From: Wyeomyia smithii
Taxonomy: Eukaryota; Arthropoda; Insecta; Diptera; Culicidae
Reading direction: 5' to 3'
Length of the DNA stretch: 64,000 bases
Assembly (NCBI RefSeq): GCF_029784165.1
Contig: NC_073696.1
Coordinates: forward strand, 172,412,912-172,476,911
The notes below the pieces were generated by a model. The model worked only from the letters and a program-made list of their open reading frames with translations. It was not told where the DNA came from and ran no database searches. This document shows, one piece after another, positions 51,761 through 61,503 of this stretch. The translations under genes and the position numbers were made by a program. Every line of letters begins with the position of its first letter. Positions within the stretch are counted from its first letter, which is position 1.

Positions 51761-52090
51761 TTTTTATGAAAAATCGCCTTTTCCGTGAGTTATTCGTAGT
51801 TTTCCAGTAACGAGCATAGGTTTATAGAAATGTATAATCAATATAACATAATTGTTTCTTCTAATCATCAATTCAGTTTTTATTTGAATAAAAACAACAC
51901 CCCTGATAATTCAATACATCTCCCATGGATGTTGCCATCTGATTAACTTTTGGGAGGAATAAAGGGTTTTTTTTTTCGCGAATCAATAAAAAACTATATG
52001 ATTAACTAACACATTTGTAATGAATATTGCACGTATTGAATTTTAGGCTGCTAAATTAAATCGAAAAATTCATCCCCTTTCGAGAGTTGA

Positions 52091-52354
52091 ATGTGTATGA
52101 AAATCAGCCAATTAGTATGTAGTCTGTTTATAGTGAGTTATAGCACCGATTTCATATGCGGTCGAGAACCGTTTCAGTCTAGTAATTTTTTGACCTGTGA
52201 AGAAGCACGGAATATCGTTGCACTTCCTTCGCGATACATGAATTATGCCAAAATGATATCATTTCCCATCAACCTTGAAATCACGTTAAAAGAGGCCGTT
52301 AATTACAGACAACGTCCATTGCGGAGGAGGTTCGCAAGTGCTAATTTAAGATAA
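52091..52354 (+). CDS. Possible small secreted protein, 87 residues
   Basis: Not recognised. Met-4 onwards, 'MKISQLVCSLFIVSYSTDFI' looks like a signal peptide, followed by 'CGREPFQSSNFLTCEEARNI' and ending 'YRQRPLRRRFASANLR', with basic sites resembling prohormone cleavage sites. It lies in otherwise gene-poor DNA, with no repeat wording found. It may be a chance ORF; no splice partners are evident. Confidence 0.25.
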   Translation: MCMKISQLVCSLFIVSYSTDFICGREPFQSSNFLTCEEARNIVALPSRYMNYAKMISFPINLEITLKEAVNYRQRPLRRRFASANLR

Positions 52355-53008
52355 TAACTTTGCACAACCCGTGGCAACATTATTTCGTTAATGGATAAAA
52401 TCTGCTTTGATATTGTAAATTGAATTTAAACAGATATATCTTGACTCTTCTGGATATTTGTGGAGTTTAAGATGAATAAACGTATATTAAAATTTACGTT
52501 TCAACCGCATGATACTTAAAGAATAATTTTACATTTTCATTGTACAGTTTTTATTTCAAGTTTAGAAATCTACACGAAATATTTTTGGTTCTGTTTATTT
52601 TCGAATGCTTAATGTTGGTAATATTCCTTTACTTCTATTTTTTCTTGTTTTTCATACTTTATATATATTTTATTTATTTTTTATATATTTTTATATTTAT
52701 TGCATCGGAAACAATGAAAAATATTTCATATTCAAAATTAACTCTTCATATAGTTTTGGGTATTTTACGTTCAAAAGACTTCGTTACGTTGGAGAGATTT
52801 CGAAGTATAGGATTCGGACAAGAATGTGAGTCTTTTCCTTTTCTGATGTGAAATACTTTTTGAAAAATCTGGTTCAATATTGGGGGATTATTTTCTTCTT
52901 TGCTGACTAACCCAAAACATTGCCTTTGTAATAATGTCACATAATCATTGGGATCATGATTCATGCGCTTAAAAAATAATTTCGTCAACGGCAGCGGCGT
53001 TTCGACAC
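52355..53008. other. No gene recognised
   Basis: AT-rich. The plus-strand frame at 52540-52851 is a Phe/Tyr/Ile-rich low-complexity translation of T-rich DNA. Confidence 0.5.
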
Positions 53009-53393
53009 TGTGGCGTTGATTTTTTTTTTCTTCACATAACATTTATTTGACACGGCACAAATACAATTTAATGTTTAACGGCGCCAATTATATCTGATGA
53101 CTTAAAAACTAAAGCAAATTTTTTATCCTCGCTGCCGACTACGAGCTGAAATTAAGTCTAACTTAAAACTAGCATGGGATTTCCAATCAGTGTTTTGTTG
53201 TTCAATGGTCGTCTGATAATCGTCGAATGGCATGTATGGATTCGTTCTGCTGAGCCACGATGTCGTGAGTTGGGACAGAGGCTCGTAGTCCTTGGGTCCT
53301 GGTTCTGTTGTGCGGGGTCTGGTTGCTGGTTTTGTGCTTAAGGTTCAAACGTGTTCTTGTCGTTTTGTTGGGTGTAGACGGAGGGGAACGGGA

Positions 53394-56300
53394 CTAGACT
53401 GGGGCGTGGATGGATTTCAGGAAAACGTATATAAGGGACATGTAGGATAGGTCACGGCTCGCCAAGACATCACGAACAGGAACAGCCGGCTGTCTACCCT
53501 CGGCCTGCAGGGAAGCTATTAATTTAGACCTGGCGTCACGGTGTACAGGGCATGACCAAACCACATGCTCTATGTCGTGATAACCTTCACCACAGGCACA
53601 GATACCACTTTCCCCGAGCCCAACACGACGGAGGAGCGCGTCAAATCTATAGTGATTGGACATAAGCCGGGACATCACGCAAATGAAATCCCGACCTACA
53701 TCCAACCCCTTGAACCACGGGTTCGTCGATACTTTGGGGATTATGGAATGTAACCACCTTCCCAATTCCCCTCTGGTCCAAGCATTTTGCCAACTGATGA
53801 TCGTATTCTGACGTACAAGTGCGAAAAATTCATTAAAGGCAATTGGTCTTTCATAAATATCACCGTTTGTTGCGCCCACCTTAGCCAAAGAGTCCGCTTT
53901 CTCATTACCCGGTATCGAGCAGTGAGAAGGGACCCACGCTAAGGTAATCTGAGTAGATTTTTCGGATAAAGCACTCAGATGTTCCCGTATTTTCCCCAGG
54001 AAATACGGAGAGTGCTTAACATCTTTCATCGATCGGAGAGCCTCAATGGAACTGAGACTGTCCGTAAAGATGAAATAATGGTCCGTGGGCATTTTTTCGA
54101 TAATCCCTAGGGTGTACTGAATTGCAGCTAATTCTGCGACGTAAACAGAAGCAGGATTATCGAGCTTATGGGAGACGGTTAAATTGTTATTGAAGATACC
54201 GAAGCCAGTGGACCCATCAAGAAGTGATCCGTCAGTGTAGTACATATTGTCGCAGTTGATGTTTCGATATTTATTGGAAAAAATTTTAGGGATCTGCTGC
54301 ACGCGTAAATGATCCGGGATTCCACGAGTTTCTTCTATCATGGATGTATCGAAAAACACAGTAGAATCAGAAGTATTTGATAAGTCGACACGATTTGGAA
54401 TATTCGAAGAAGGGTTAATATTTTGGGACATGTGATTGAAATACAATGTCATAAAACGGGTTTGAGAATTAAGTTCGATTAACCTTTCAAAATTTTCAAT
54501 CACGGGACGGTTCAAGACCTCACATTTGATTAGAATACGAGAAGACAGGCTCCAGAAGCGGTTTTTCAATGGTAGTACTCCAGCTAAAACCTCCAAACTC
54601 ATCGTATGGGTCGACTGCATGCAACCTAAGGCGATACGCAAACAACGATATTGTATTCGCTCCAGTTTGATCAAATGTGTGTTTGCTGCGGAGCGGAAGC
54701 AGAAACACCCGTATTCAATAACAGACAATATCGTTGTTTGGTAAAGCCTTATAAGGTCTCCTGGATGGGCTCCCCACCATTGTCCGGTTATTGTACGAAG
54801 AAAATTCACTCTTTGTTGACATTTTTTCATCAGATACCTCACGTGACATCCCCAGGTGCCTTTAGAGTCGAACCAGACACCAAGATATTTGTGTACCAAA
54901 ACCTGAGAAATCGTTTTACCCATTAATTGTGTTTGAAGCTGAGCAGGTTCATGCTTCCTAGAAAAAACTACTATCTCAGTCTTCTCCGGAGAGAATTCGA
55001 TACCTAGCTGTAAAGCCCAAGCAGACAAATTGTCCAAGGTATCTTGCAATGGTCCTTGCAAATCGGCAGCTTTGGCTCCTGTAACAGAGATTACACTGTC
55101 GTCTGCAAGTTGTCTTATCGTGCATGAATTTGCCAGACATTCGTCGATGTCATTTACATAAAAGTTGTAAAGAAGGGGGCTTAAACATGAGCCCTGGGGA
55201 AGACCCATGTAGCTAATGCGAAAAGTTGCCAAATCGCCATGCGTAAAATGCATGTGCTTTTCGGACAACAAGTTGTGCAAAAAATTGTTCAAAATTGGAG
55301 AAAATCCTTGTCGGTGAAGTTTACCCGAAAGAATGTCAATAGAAACGGAATCAAAAGCCCCCTTAATGTCCAAGAACGCAGACGCCATTTGTTCTTTACG
55401 AGCATACGCCAGCTGAATATCTGTTGAAAGCAACGCAAGACAATCATTCGTCCCTTTGGCACGGCGGAAGCCAAATTGAGTTTCTGATAGTAGACCATTT
55501 GATTCGACCCAGTGGTCTAAACGACGGAGTATCATTTTTTCCATCAATTTCCGGATACAGGATAGCATTGCAATCGGCCTATAAGAGTTGTGATTAGAAG
55601 CTGGTTTCCCTGGTTTTTGGATGGCGATCACCTTCACTTGCCTCCAATCCTGCGGTACAATGTTGTGCTCCAGGAACTTATTGAACAAGTTCAACAAGCG
55701 CCTCTTGGCATTGCCGGGTAGATTCTTCAACAAGTTGAATTTGATTCTATCTAATCCAGGCGCGTTATTGTTACAGGACAGGAGGGCAACTGAAAGTTCT
55801 GCCATCGTAAAAGGTGATTCTATCGCGTCGTGGCCCGGAGACGCATCGCGAACAATATTTTGCTCAGGAACAGAGTCCGGACATACTTTCCTGGCAAAAT
55901 CAAATATCCACCTACTTGAAGACTCCTCGCTTTCGTTGACCGTTACGCGATTCCGCATTCTTCGGGCTGTGTTCCAAAGAGTGCTCATCGATGTCTCCCT
56001 CGACGTCTCGTTCACGAACCGACGCCAATATCCACGTTTCTTTGCTTTAGCCAAGCTTTTAAGCTTGGTATCAAGCTCCGAATACCGTAAATAGTCGCCA
56101 GGTATACCTCCCGTCTGGTAGGCCTTAAACGCGTCGGATCTTTGCGTGTAGACATCGGAGCACTCTTGGTCCCACCACGGAGTGGGAGGCCGTTCTTTGA
56201 TCGTTACGCCGGGATATTTCTTCGTTTGGGCTTGCAACGCGGCGTCGAGAATCAAGCCCGCGAGGAGGTTGTATTCTTCAAGTGGTGAATGATGTTGAAT

Positions 56301-57101
56301 CGACTCGACCGCTTTTGAAATCATTTCCTCGTATAACTTCCAATCGACATTTCGTGTGAGGTCATACGGAATGTCAATTGGTCGCATGCGAGTTGACCCG
56401 TTAGTAATTGAAATAAGAATAGGCAGATGGTCGCTACCGTGAGGATCGAGGATTACCTTCCATGTGCAATCCAACCGTAGCGACGTCGAACATAAGGATA
56501 GATCCAAAGCGCTTGGGCGCGCTGGAGGTTTCGGGATACGTGTCATTTCACCGTTGTTTAAAATAGTCATGTCGAAGTCATCGCAAAGGTTATAGATTAA
56601 AGAGGAGCGGTTATCATTGTATGGGGAACCCCAAGCCACGCCATGAGAGTTGAAGTCTCCCAAAATCAAACGTGGCGAGGGAAGAAGTTCTATTAAATCA
56701 AAGAGCAGCCGTTGCCCAACCTGTGCTCTGGGGGGAATATATATTGAGGCAATACAAAGCTCTTTACCTTGTATTGTCATTTGACATGCGACAACTTCGA
56801 TGCCTGGAATCGAGGGGAGGTTAATACGATAGAAAGAATAGCACTTTTTAATCCCTAAAAGTACTCCTCCATATGGGGTGTCTCGATCAAGGCGAATAAT
56901 ATTAAAATCATGGAAGTTGAGATCAATATTTGAAGTAAGCCAAGTTTCACAAAGGGAAAATGCATCGCATTTGTTTTTATTTATCAAAACTTTAAACGAA
57001 TCAATTTTTGGTAAAATACTTCTACAATTCCACTGTAAGACAGAGATAGAATCCTTCATATACGCAGTTGAATTAGGCATCGAAGGATACAATCGCTGCA
57101 A
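53394..57101 (-). CDS. LINE ORF2: endonuclease, reverse transcriptase, RNase H (1235 aa)
   Basis: Nicks target DNA and copies its own RNA in place. Domains: AP-type endonuclease (residues about 18-235: 'LQWNCRSILPK', 'LCETWL', 'GDFNSHGVAWGS', 'GSDHLPIL'); RT (about 490-750: 'SYRPIAMLSCIRKLMEKMIL', 'FGFRRAKGTND', 'FLDIKGAFDSV', 'GLPQGSCLSPLLYNFYVNDI', and 'RQLADDSV' at about 667 with the two metal-binding Asp); RNase H (about 950-1080: 'YYTDGSLLDG', 'AELAAIQYTLGI', 'IFTDSLSSIEAL', 'WVPSHCSIPGNEKADSLA'). The C-terminal 'CACGEGYHDIEHVVWSC' is the usual zinc-binding end. All catalytic residues I looked for are present. The Met at 57101 overlaps the ORF1 end, suggesting coupled translation. Confidence 0.96.
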   Translation of the reverse strand: MQRLYPSMPNSTAYMKDSISVLQWNCRSILPKIDSFKVLINKNKCDAFSLCETWLTSNIDLNFHDFNIIRLDRDTPYGGVLLGIKKCYSFYRINLPSIPGIEVVACQMTIQGKELCIASIYIPPRAQVGQRLLFDLIELLPSPRLILGDFNSHGVAWGSPYNDNRSSLIYNLCDDFDMTILNNGEMTRIPKPPARPSALDLSLCSTSLRLDCTWKVILDPHGSDHLPILISITNGSTRMRPIDIPYDLTRNVDWKLYEEMISKAVESIQHHSPLEEYNLLAGLILDAALQAQTKKYPGVTIKERPPTPWWDQECSDVYTQRSDAFKAYQTGGIPGDYLRYSELDTKLKSLAKAKKRGYWRRFVNETSRETSMSTLWNTARRMRNRVTVNESEESSSRWIFDFARKVCPDSVPEQNIVRDASPGHDAIESPFTMAELSVALLSCNNNAPGLDRIKFNLLKNLPGNAKRRLLNLFNKFLEHNIVPQDWRQVKVIAIQKPGKPASNHNSYRPIAMLSCIRKLMEKMILRRLDHWVESNGLLSETQFGFRRAKGTNDCLALLSTDIQLAYARKEQMASAFLDIKGAFDSVSIDILSGKLHRQGFSPILNNFLHNLLSEKHMHFTHGDLATFRISYMGLPQGSCLSPLLYNFYVNDIDECLANSCTIRQLADDSVISVTGAKAADLQGPLQDTLDNLSAWALQLGIEFSPEKTEIVVFSRKHEPAQLQTQLMGKTISQVLVHKYLGVWFDSKGTWGCHVRYLMKKCQQRVNFLRTITGQWWGAHPGDLIRLYQTTILSVIEYGCFCFRSAANTHLIKLERIQYRCLRIALGCMQSTHTMSLEVLAGVLPLKNRFWSLSSRILIKCEVLNRPVIENFERLIELNSQTRFMTLYFNHMSQNINPSSNIPNRVDLSNTSDSTVFFDTSMIEETRGIPDHLRVQQIPKIFSNKYRNINCDNMYYTDGSLLDGSTGFGIFNNNLTVSHKLDNPASVYVAELAAIQYTLGIIEKMPTDHYFIFTDSLSSIEALRSMKDVKHSPYFLGKIREHLSALSEKSTQITLAWVPSHCSIPGNEKADSLAKVGATNGDIYERPIAFNEFFALVRQNTIISWQNAWTRGELGRWLHSIIPKVSTNPWFKGLDVGRDFICVMSRLMSNHYRFDALLRRVGLGESGICACGEGYHDIEHVVWSCPVHRDARSKLIASLQAEGRQPAVPVRDVLASRDLSYMSLIYVFLKSIHAPV

Positions 57102-58443
57102 GGAGGGGCCATTGGGCAGTCAACTGCTTCAAAAATGATCTAACTGTTGGGAGGAATGCTGTAAGAAAAATTTTAATTGGATCGGGTACATTGAAAGTTT
57201 CAAAAATCCAGTCCACAATGTCAGAAAATTTCACTAATCCAGAGTTTGTTTCATCAACTGGGAGTGTAAAAGGAGCAACTGGGGTTTTAGATGTTCCTGG
57301 CAGTGCTGGGAACTCCTTCTGGGACTTTAAATTTGCCAGCCCAGGAGGAGTTTGCTTCGGTTTTTCCGCAGCACTGTTTGGTTTGTTTGTAACCTTCATT
57401 TCACTTTGAGAAATCTTAGGACCTTTTCTGGGAAGTTTAGGAGAGGAAACACTTTTCCTCTTTCTAGACTCCCCAGGATTGGCGTAAGATGCTCCCGCTG
57501 GTGAATCGTCAGAATCGGTTTCCTCAGAGGGCAACAGATCGAAGGGGTTCGAAGTAACGGGAGAAGTGGTAACGGTCTTCTTCAGCATGTCAGCGTAGGA
57601 ACGCTTTGAACGCTCTTTGAGAGACCGTTTTATTTTATCCCTGCGCTGCATGTACACCGCACATGTCGAGAGCTCATGCAGATTTTCTCCGCAGTGAATA
57701 CACTTTTCAGCGTTAACACTGCAAGAATCTTCCGCATGAGACTCCCCACACTTGCCACAACGTGCCTTATTGCAGCAGTAGGCGGCTGTATGGCCTAACT
57801 GCTTGCAATTCAGGCAGTTCATGACGCGGGGCACGTAGAGCCTCACAGGGAGACGAACCCGGTGGATCGAGACGTGGCTTGGTAGTGCAGACCCGGCGAA
57901 CGTAACTCGAAACGAGTCTGACGGAGTGTATACTGTTTTGCCACCGATGATCGATGCTGACCGCAATTGCTTGCAGTCGAGCACCTTTACTTCGGGACAC
58001 GTTTTGTTCTTAAAGCACCCTTTGGCACTTTGTAGTATACACTCGACGGACAGACTCGAATCGGTTATGACACCGTCGATCTCCACGTCTCGTGCGGGTA
58101 TGTAAACGCGATACTCGCGTGTGAAGAGCTCAGAGCAAGCTATATCGTTGGCCTCTTTCAGGTTACCGACCACGACACGGAGCTTGTTAGGCCGGACCTT
58201 GGAAATTTCGGTCACGCCCTTGTACTCCTTCGTCAGGTCTTTAGAAATCTGCAAGAGGTTCAACTTTTTCGATTTCGGTCCTGCCTTTGGCCGAAAATAA
58301 ACAGTATAGCTGCCCTGGGCTCCGTCTGGGTAAAGCCTGGGGCGAGGGGGGACTGAAGAATGAACAGGGGAGGGGGTAACAGAAGGGTCAGGGTCAGAGG
58401 GGTTCGGGGATGGTGGCGCGGGAGGCGAGGGATCTACATCCAT
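57073..58443 (-). CDS. LINE ORF1: gag-like RNA-binding protein (456 aa)
   Basis: Packages the LINE RNA. It has a Pro/Ser-rich N-terminus ('PSPPAPPSPNPSDPDPSV'), a central fold (about 50-190, 'YTVYFRPKAGPKSKKLNLLQ'), and three CCHC knuckles at about 210-265: 'CLNCKQLGHTAAYC', 'CGKCGESHAEDSC', 'CIHCGENLHELSTC'. A basic, Ser-rich stretch ('ESRKRKSVSSPKLPRKGPKI') follows, and the chain ends in a hydrophobic segment. The length is in the usual range for I and jockey ORF1. The stop is 29 nt past the ORF2 Met. Confidence 0.95.
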   Translation of the reverse strand: MDVDPSPPAPPSPNPSDPDPSVTPSPVHSSVPPRPRLYPDGAQGSYTVYFRPKAGPKSKKLNLLQISKDLTKEYKGVTEISKVRPNKLRVVVGNLKEANDIACSELFTREYRVYIPARDVEIDGVITDSSLSVECILQSAKGCFKNKTCPEVKVLDCKQLRSASIIGGKTVYTPSDSFRVTFAGSALPSHVSIHRVRLPVRLYVPRVMNCLNCKQLGHTAAYCCNKARCGKCGESHAEDSCSVNAEKCIHCGENLHELSTCAVYMQRRDKIKRSLKERSKRSYADMLKKTVTTSPVTSNPFDLLPSEETDSDDSPAGASYANPGESRKRKSVSSPKLPRKGPKISQSEMKVTNKPNSAAEKPKQTPPGLANLKSQKEFPALPGTSKTPVAPFTLPVDETNSGLVKFSDIVDWIFETFNVPDPIKIFLTAFLPTVRSFLKQLTAQWPLLAAIVSFDA

Positions 58444-58887
58444 CTTAAGTCTAGCGCACTAGCGCTGACAAGAACACGTACCTTTTTATTTCTCCCTTCC
58501 AGTAAGGTTGGTTGTCCGATCGTTCGAAGTAGCAGCCGTTACAGCCAGCAGCACCAATACAGCAGCACTAAACAGCCACCAGCAGCGAGCCAGGTGTGAG
58601 ATCACTCCACACAGCGATACGACTAGCTGACACTGATGGCTTCTTCTTTTTCCTCGTTTGTGTCTCGTCCACTGCTGTAGCACAATCCAGCCAGCAGCCA
58701 AATCGGCTTACGCACCAGCTGGCAGTCACGATGCGAAACAGTTGCACAAAGGAACGACCTTGAACCCGGATTTATTTCACTCGACCAGGCAAACAATGCC
58801 AACACTTGTTCACACGTCTTTTGTTTTATACTCTATCGGACCGATCACCAAACACGTCCAGTACTGATGCGTGTTCGGCACAGAATG
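58444..58887 (-). promoter_or_regulatory. LINE 5' UTR with presumed internal promoter
   Basis: 444 nt, starting on the minus strand 'cattctgtgccgaacacgca'. LINEs of this group carry an internal promoter here; no defined motif was identified by eye, so the promoter call is inference. Confidence 0.5.
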
Positions 58888-58902
58888 TGTGGCGTTGATT
58901 TT

Positions 58903-59440
58903 GATTAGAGGTTAGTGTTTGTTGGCGTGTCACTATTTTGCACTAGAGGCGTAGAGGCGAATTTCTAATGTGATTTAAGCCGGCCATCCTATACAAATTA
59001 TTGTTAGGAAATTTCCATATTATTTATTTACGACTTATATTATTTCGAGAAGTATTTTTATTTGTTTTGTCGCAGTTGAAGTTCACTATTCGTTGGACTA
59101 GAGTTCCTAAATCAAATCTATGAAAAATAATTATCTTTGCGAAACACAAGAAGCCAGGCCCACACAAAAGTTTACTCAAAAGCTTTGAACAAAATTCCAA
59201 AGAGATGAGATTTATGAAAACTTGCAAGAAACATACATTAAAAGTCAAAAAACGAACCAACACAATTCATATTGATAAATTCAAAAGAGTTACTGTGCGG
59301 GACAAGGAATGTAAGACAAACAATCCATCAGCTGAACTATTCAATTCCAGCAACAGAAAAATACCGTTTTATATAGTCATAACGGAAAGTTGATAAGAGT
59401 TCTCTAAACAGATGATTGAAGTATAAGCAATTGAAATTGA
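58903..59440. other. No gene recognised
   Basis: AT-rich flank of the LINE; the frame at 59205-59393 shows no family. Confidence 0.45.
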
Positions 59441-59970
59441 ATATTGATGAAACTAAATTTATGATTTTCTCGCGCACCGTGGTAAATGACCATGTCAGTA
59501 TTGTTATCGATGATGAGGCAATTGGTCGCGTTTAAGATATTAAATATCTTGGCGTGATTATTGATGACAATCTAAAGTTCAACGCTAGAGCGGGGGCCTA
59601 GTGTGGTTGGTAACGTCTCCGCCAACCACGCTCGACGCCTGGGTTCGAATCCCACCGCCGACATAGGTGTCGATGGTTGTGAGGTGGCGTGATCCACTCA
59701 CAACCAACCCAACTGGTCTAGATTCAATCCTAGCCGACACCGGGAGATTTTCTGAGGCGAAAAATCTCTGGGATCACGCCTTCCATCGCATGAGGAAGTA
59801 AAGCCGTTGGCGCCGGTCCGTTAATAAACGGGTCGTGAGTTAGGGTCCTGGGTGTGGAGTCGCCTCCCTGGGCGTCGGTGATTGGCCACAACAGTGACGG
59901 AACAAGACCGACGGAAAATAAGCGAGATTAAAAAAAAAAAATAAAGTTCAACGCTCACATTGACAATTAG
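59440..59970 (+). pseudogene. Jockey-type RT relic interrupted by a SINE
   Basis: 59440-59586 reads 'LKLNIDETKFMIFSRT', 'DIKYLGVIIDDNLKFNA'. After the SINE, 59956-59970 continues 'HIDN'. The phrase 'KYLGVxxDxxLxF..HI' is the C-terminal RT region of jockey-type LINEs. One stop (59535) is seen in the part that remains. Confidence 0.7.
59587..59941 (+). mobile_element. tRNA-derived SINE (Feilai-like), 355 bp
   Basis: A perfect 14-bp duplication, 'taaagttcaacgct', flanks it (59573-59586 and 59942-59955). The head has a pol III A-box-like 'tagtgtggttggtaacg' and a B box 'gggttcgaatcc' at 59641-59652. The end is an A-rich run. It resembles Aedes Feilai SINEs from memory; the family name is an inference. 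Confidence 0.88.
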
Positions 59971-60080
59971 GGTTTGCAATATTCCCGAGAATTGGTTTTC
60001 CGGGAAACGGGAATAAAAAATCTCATTCCCGGGAACCGGGAATGAAAAATGTGCGGCCTTTTTGGGCAAAATGTTTCTTA

Positions 60081-60431
60081 GGGATACTATATATCGTCGG
60101 TTTCGTGCAACTGGAAATTTTGCATTTTTGAATTCTTGATGACAAACGATGCCAAATACTGTAAATTTTTCTCTCACGAAACCTTGTTTCAAAACTCACA
60201 AATAATCAAAGGCTATAAGCAGGCACTTCTTGTAATACAAATCTTGTACAACGTGCTCATAAAATGTGCACAATAGACCCAAAAACGTTGAATGAGAATT
60301 AGAAATATTAAACTTTAAAGTTTTCTTGAAAATTGAAAACTAAATTTTGGACGCTAATTATCAATCGCGTTTTTCGAAACTATGCTTTTTGAGTCGTGCC
60401 AGTGTTACACGAAACCGACGATATGCTATCC
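60081..60431. mobile_element. 351-bp MITE with 'cgtcggtttcgtg' ends
   Basis: 'atatcgtcggtttcgtgcaa' at about 60090 is matched inverted by 'acacgaaaccgacgatatgc' at about 60406. The outer flanks are TA (60079-60080 and 60432-60433). The inverted repeat is about 33 bp and imperfect. A Tc1/mariner-type MITE is likely. The preceding 59970-60055 ('ttcccgagaattggttttcc', 'cgggaaccgggaatg') may be one end of another repeat whose partner end was not found. Confidence 0.7.
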
Positions 60432-60433
60432 TA

Positions 60434-61030
60434 TTACACCATAGTAAAGTATTTGCTCAGGATTCCGTGTAAGAATTTGGATTGATTGACTGGAACGTGA
60501 TTCCGCCATTCGCCGGTTTGCTGTGAAAGATTGAAACAAACCGGAAGGAAACAATAAAAAACTAAATAATCAGTTCAATACGACTCATAAAAGGTTAGTT
60601 TTAAAGCATTCGCATGCCTACGTAAATATTCTGCAGAGACGGTTTTAAAGATGAAATCGCAGCCACGACCCTGACTTTGAGTTTTATTAAATTATTTTCA
60701 AAAGGGTTGCATTGATTTACGGAATTTTCAACCAAAAAATTCAACGACATTAGATAAACCAAATAATGGCCTGATTTTTCGTTTACTGAAAAAGACAGCA
60801 AATATTTTTGGCAAATAATTGAAGAAAATTATTTGTAATTACAAGGTATATACATATATTACACTGAAAATATTTTTTCGTTATTCATACTCATGCACAT
60901 TTCGTAAACATGGAATTCGTAGATTGTACAGTACTTTTGTTGATTGTATAGAACATTCGTATAATTTGTACAATTAACGAATGTACTTTCGTATGAACGT
61001 GGATAACATCGAGGAATCACTTGAATGTGT
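60434..61030. other. No gene recognised
   Basis: AT-rich; no repeat partner found in the window. Confidence 0.45.
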
Positions 61031-61053
61031 TCTGTTATTTTCGATTTCGTATA

Positions 61054-61480
61054 AAGGAGCTGGTAGCCACTTGGTTACAGAGTCCGCTTTGATAAGCAGA
61101 AGGTCGTGAGTTCAAATCTTGTTTAGATAGTAGAAGCAGGCCATTTTTGATCATAAAAAGGATTTAGTATAGTTAGGCACGGGTGTATTCTCTCAGGCTC
61201 TCCTCATCACCACAACTCCTTCATTTGGTCCGAATCCGTTTGCTTCTTTCTGGAACATTAATACGCTTCTGGAACAACATCGCTTTCGCATCGGTAGAAG
61301 CGCCGCGATACATATACCTTTCGCTCGGATTTCGTAATAATGAAATAACTTTCATGATCATTTGTACGTCTCTGGGGTTGAGTTGGGTAGACGAACACGC
61401 TCGTCGTCGCTCTCTCGCCAGCGATAGAACTAGAATCGCGTTATGGCAAACCGGTGATGATCAACCAATCAAGCTCAAGC
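61054..61480 (+). mobile_element. SINE with tRNA-Ile-like head, 427 bp
   Basis: The flanks 61031-61053 and 61481-61503 share a 23-bp target duplication with one mismatch ('tctgttatttt(c/t)gattt...'). The head 'ctggtagccacttggttaca' has an A-box-like form; 61091-61093 is 'gat' in a loop 'ctttgataag', like an Ile anticodon arm; the B box 'gagttcaaatc' is at 61108-61118. The tail 'caatcaagctcaagc' resembles the end of the insertion at 33031, so one LINE may move both. Confidence 0.85.
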
Positions 61481-61503
61481 TCTGTTATTTTTGATTTCGT
61501 ATA

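Larger units (their letters stand above)
53024..58887 (-). mobile_element. Full-length I-clade LINE, 5864 bp, both ORFs open
   Basis: Flanked by identical 15-bp copies of 'tgtggcgttgatttt' at 53009-53023 and 58888-58902. On the minus strand the element has a 444-nt 5' UTR, ORF1 (58443-57073), ORF2 (57101-53394) overlapping by 29 nt, a 370-nt 3' UTR and a short terminal A-run (the T-run at 53024). Endonuclease, RT, RNase H and a gag-like ORF1 with three zinc knuckles fit the I clade; a LOA- or Outcast-type assignment is possible. No stop or frameshift breaks either ORF, so this copy may be mobile or recently was. Confidence 0.95.

Noticed and set aside
52540..52851. Membrane protein of 103 residues
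   Set aside because: Phe/Tyr/Ile run from T-rich low-complexity DNA; no conserved feature.
46387..53008. Further 5' exons of the cyclase gene
   Set aside because: No stretch on the minus strand with ligand-domain wording plus splice sites was found; short exons cannot be excluded without alignment.
55621..56094. Plus-strand 157-codon ORF and others opposite the LINE ORFs (54526-54926, 57191-57409)
   Set aside because: Antisense shadows of the intact LINE ORF2 and ORF1.
59587..59660. Functional tRNA gene
   Set aside because: The A and B boxes belong to a SINE with a target duplication; the cloverleaf is incomplete. The same holds for 61060-61125.
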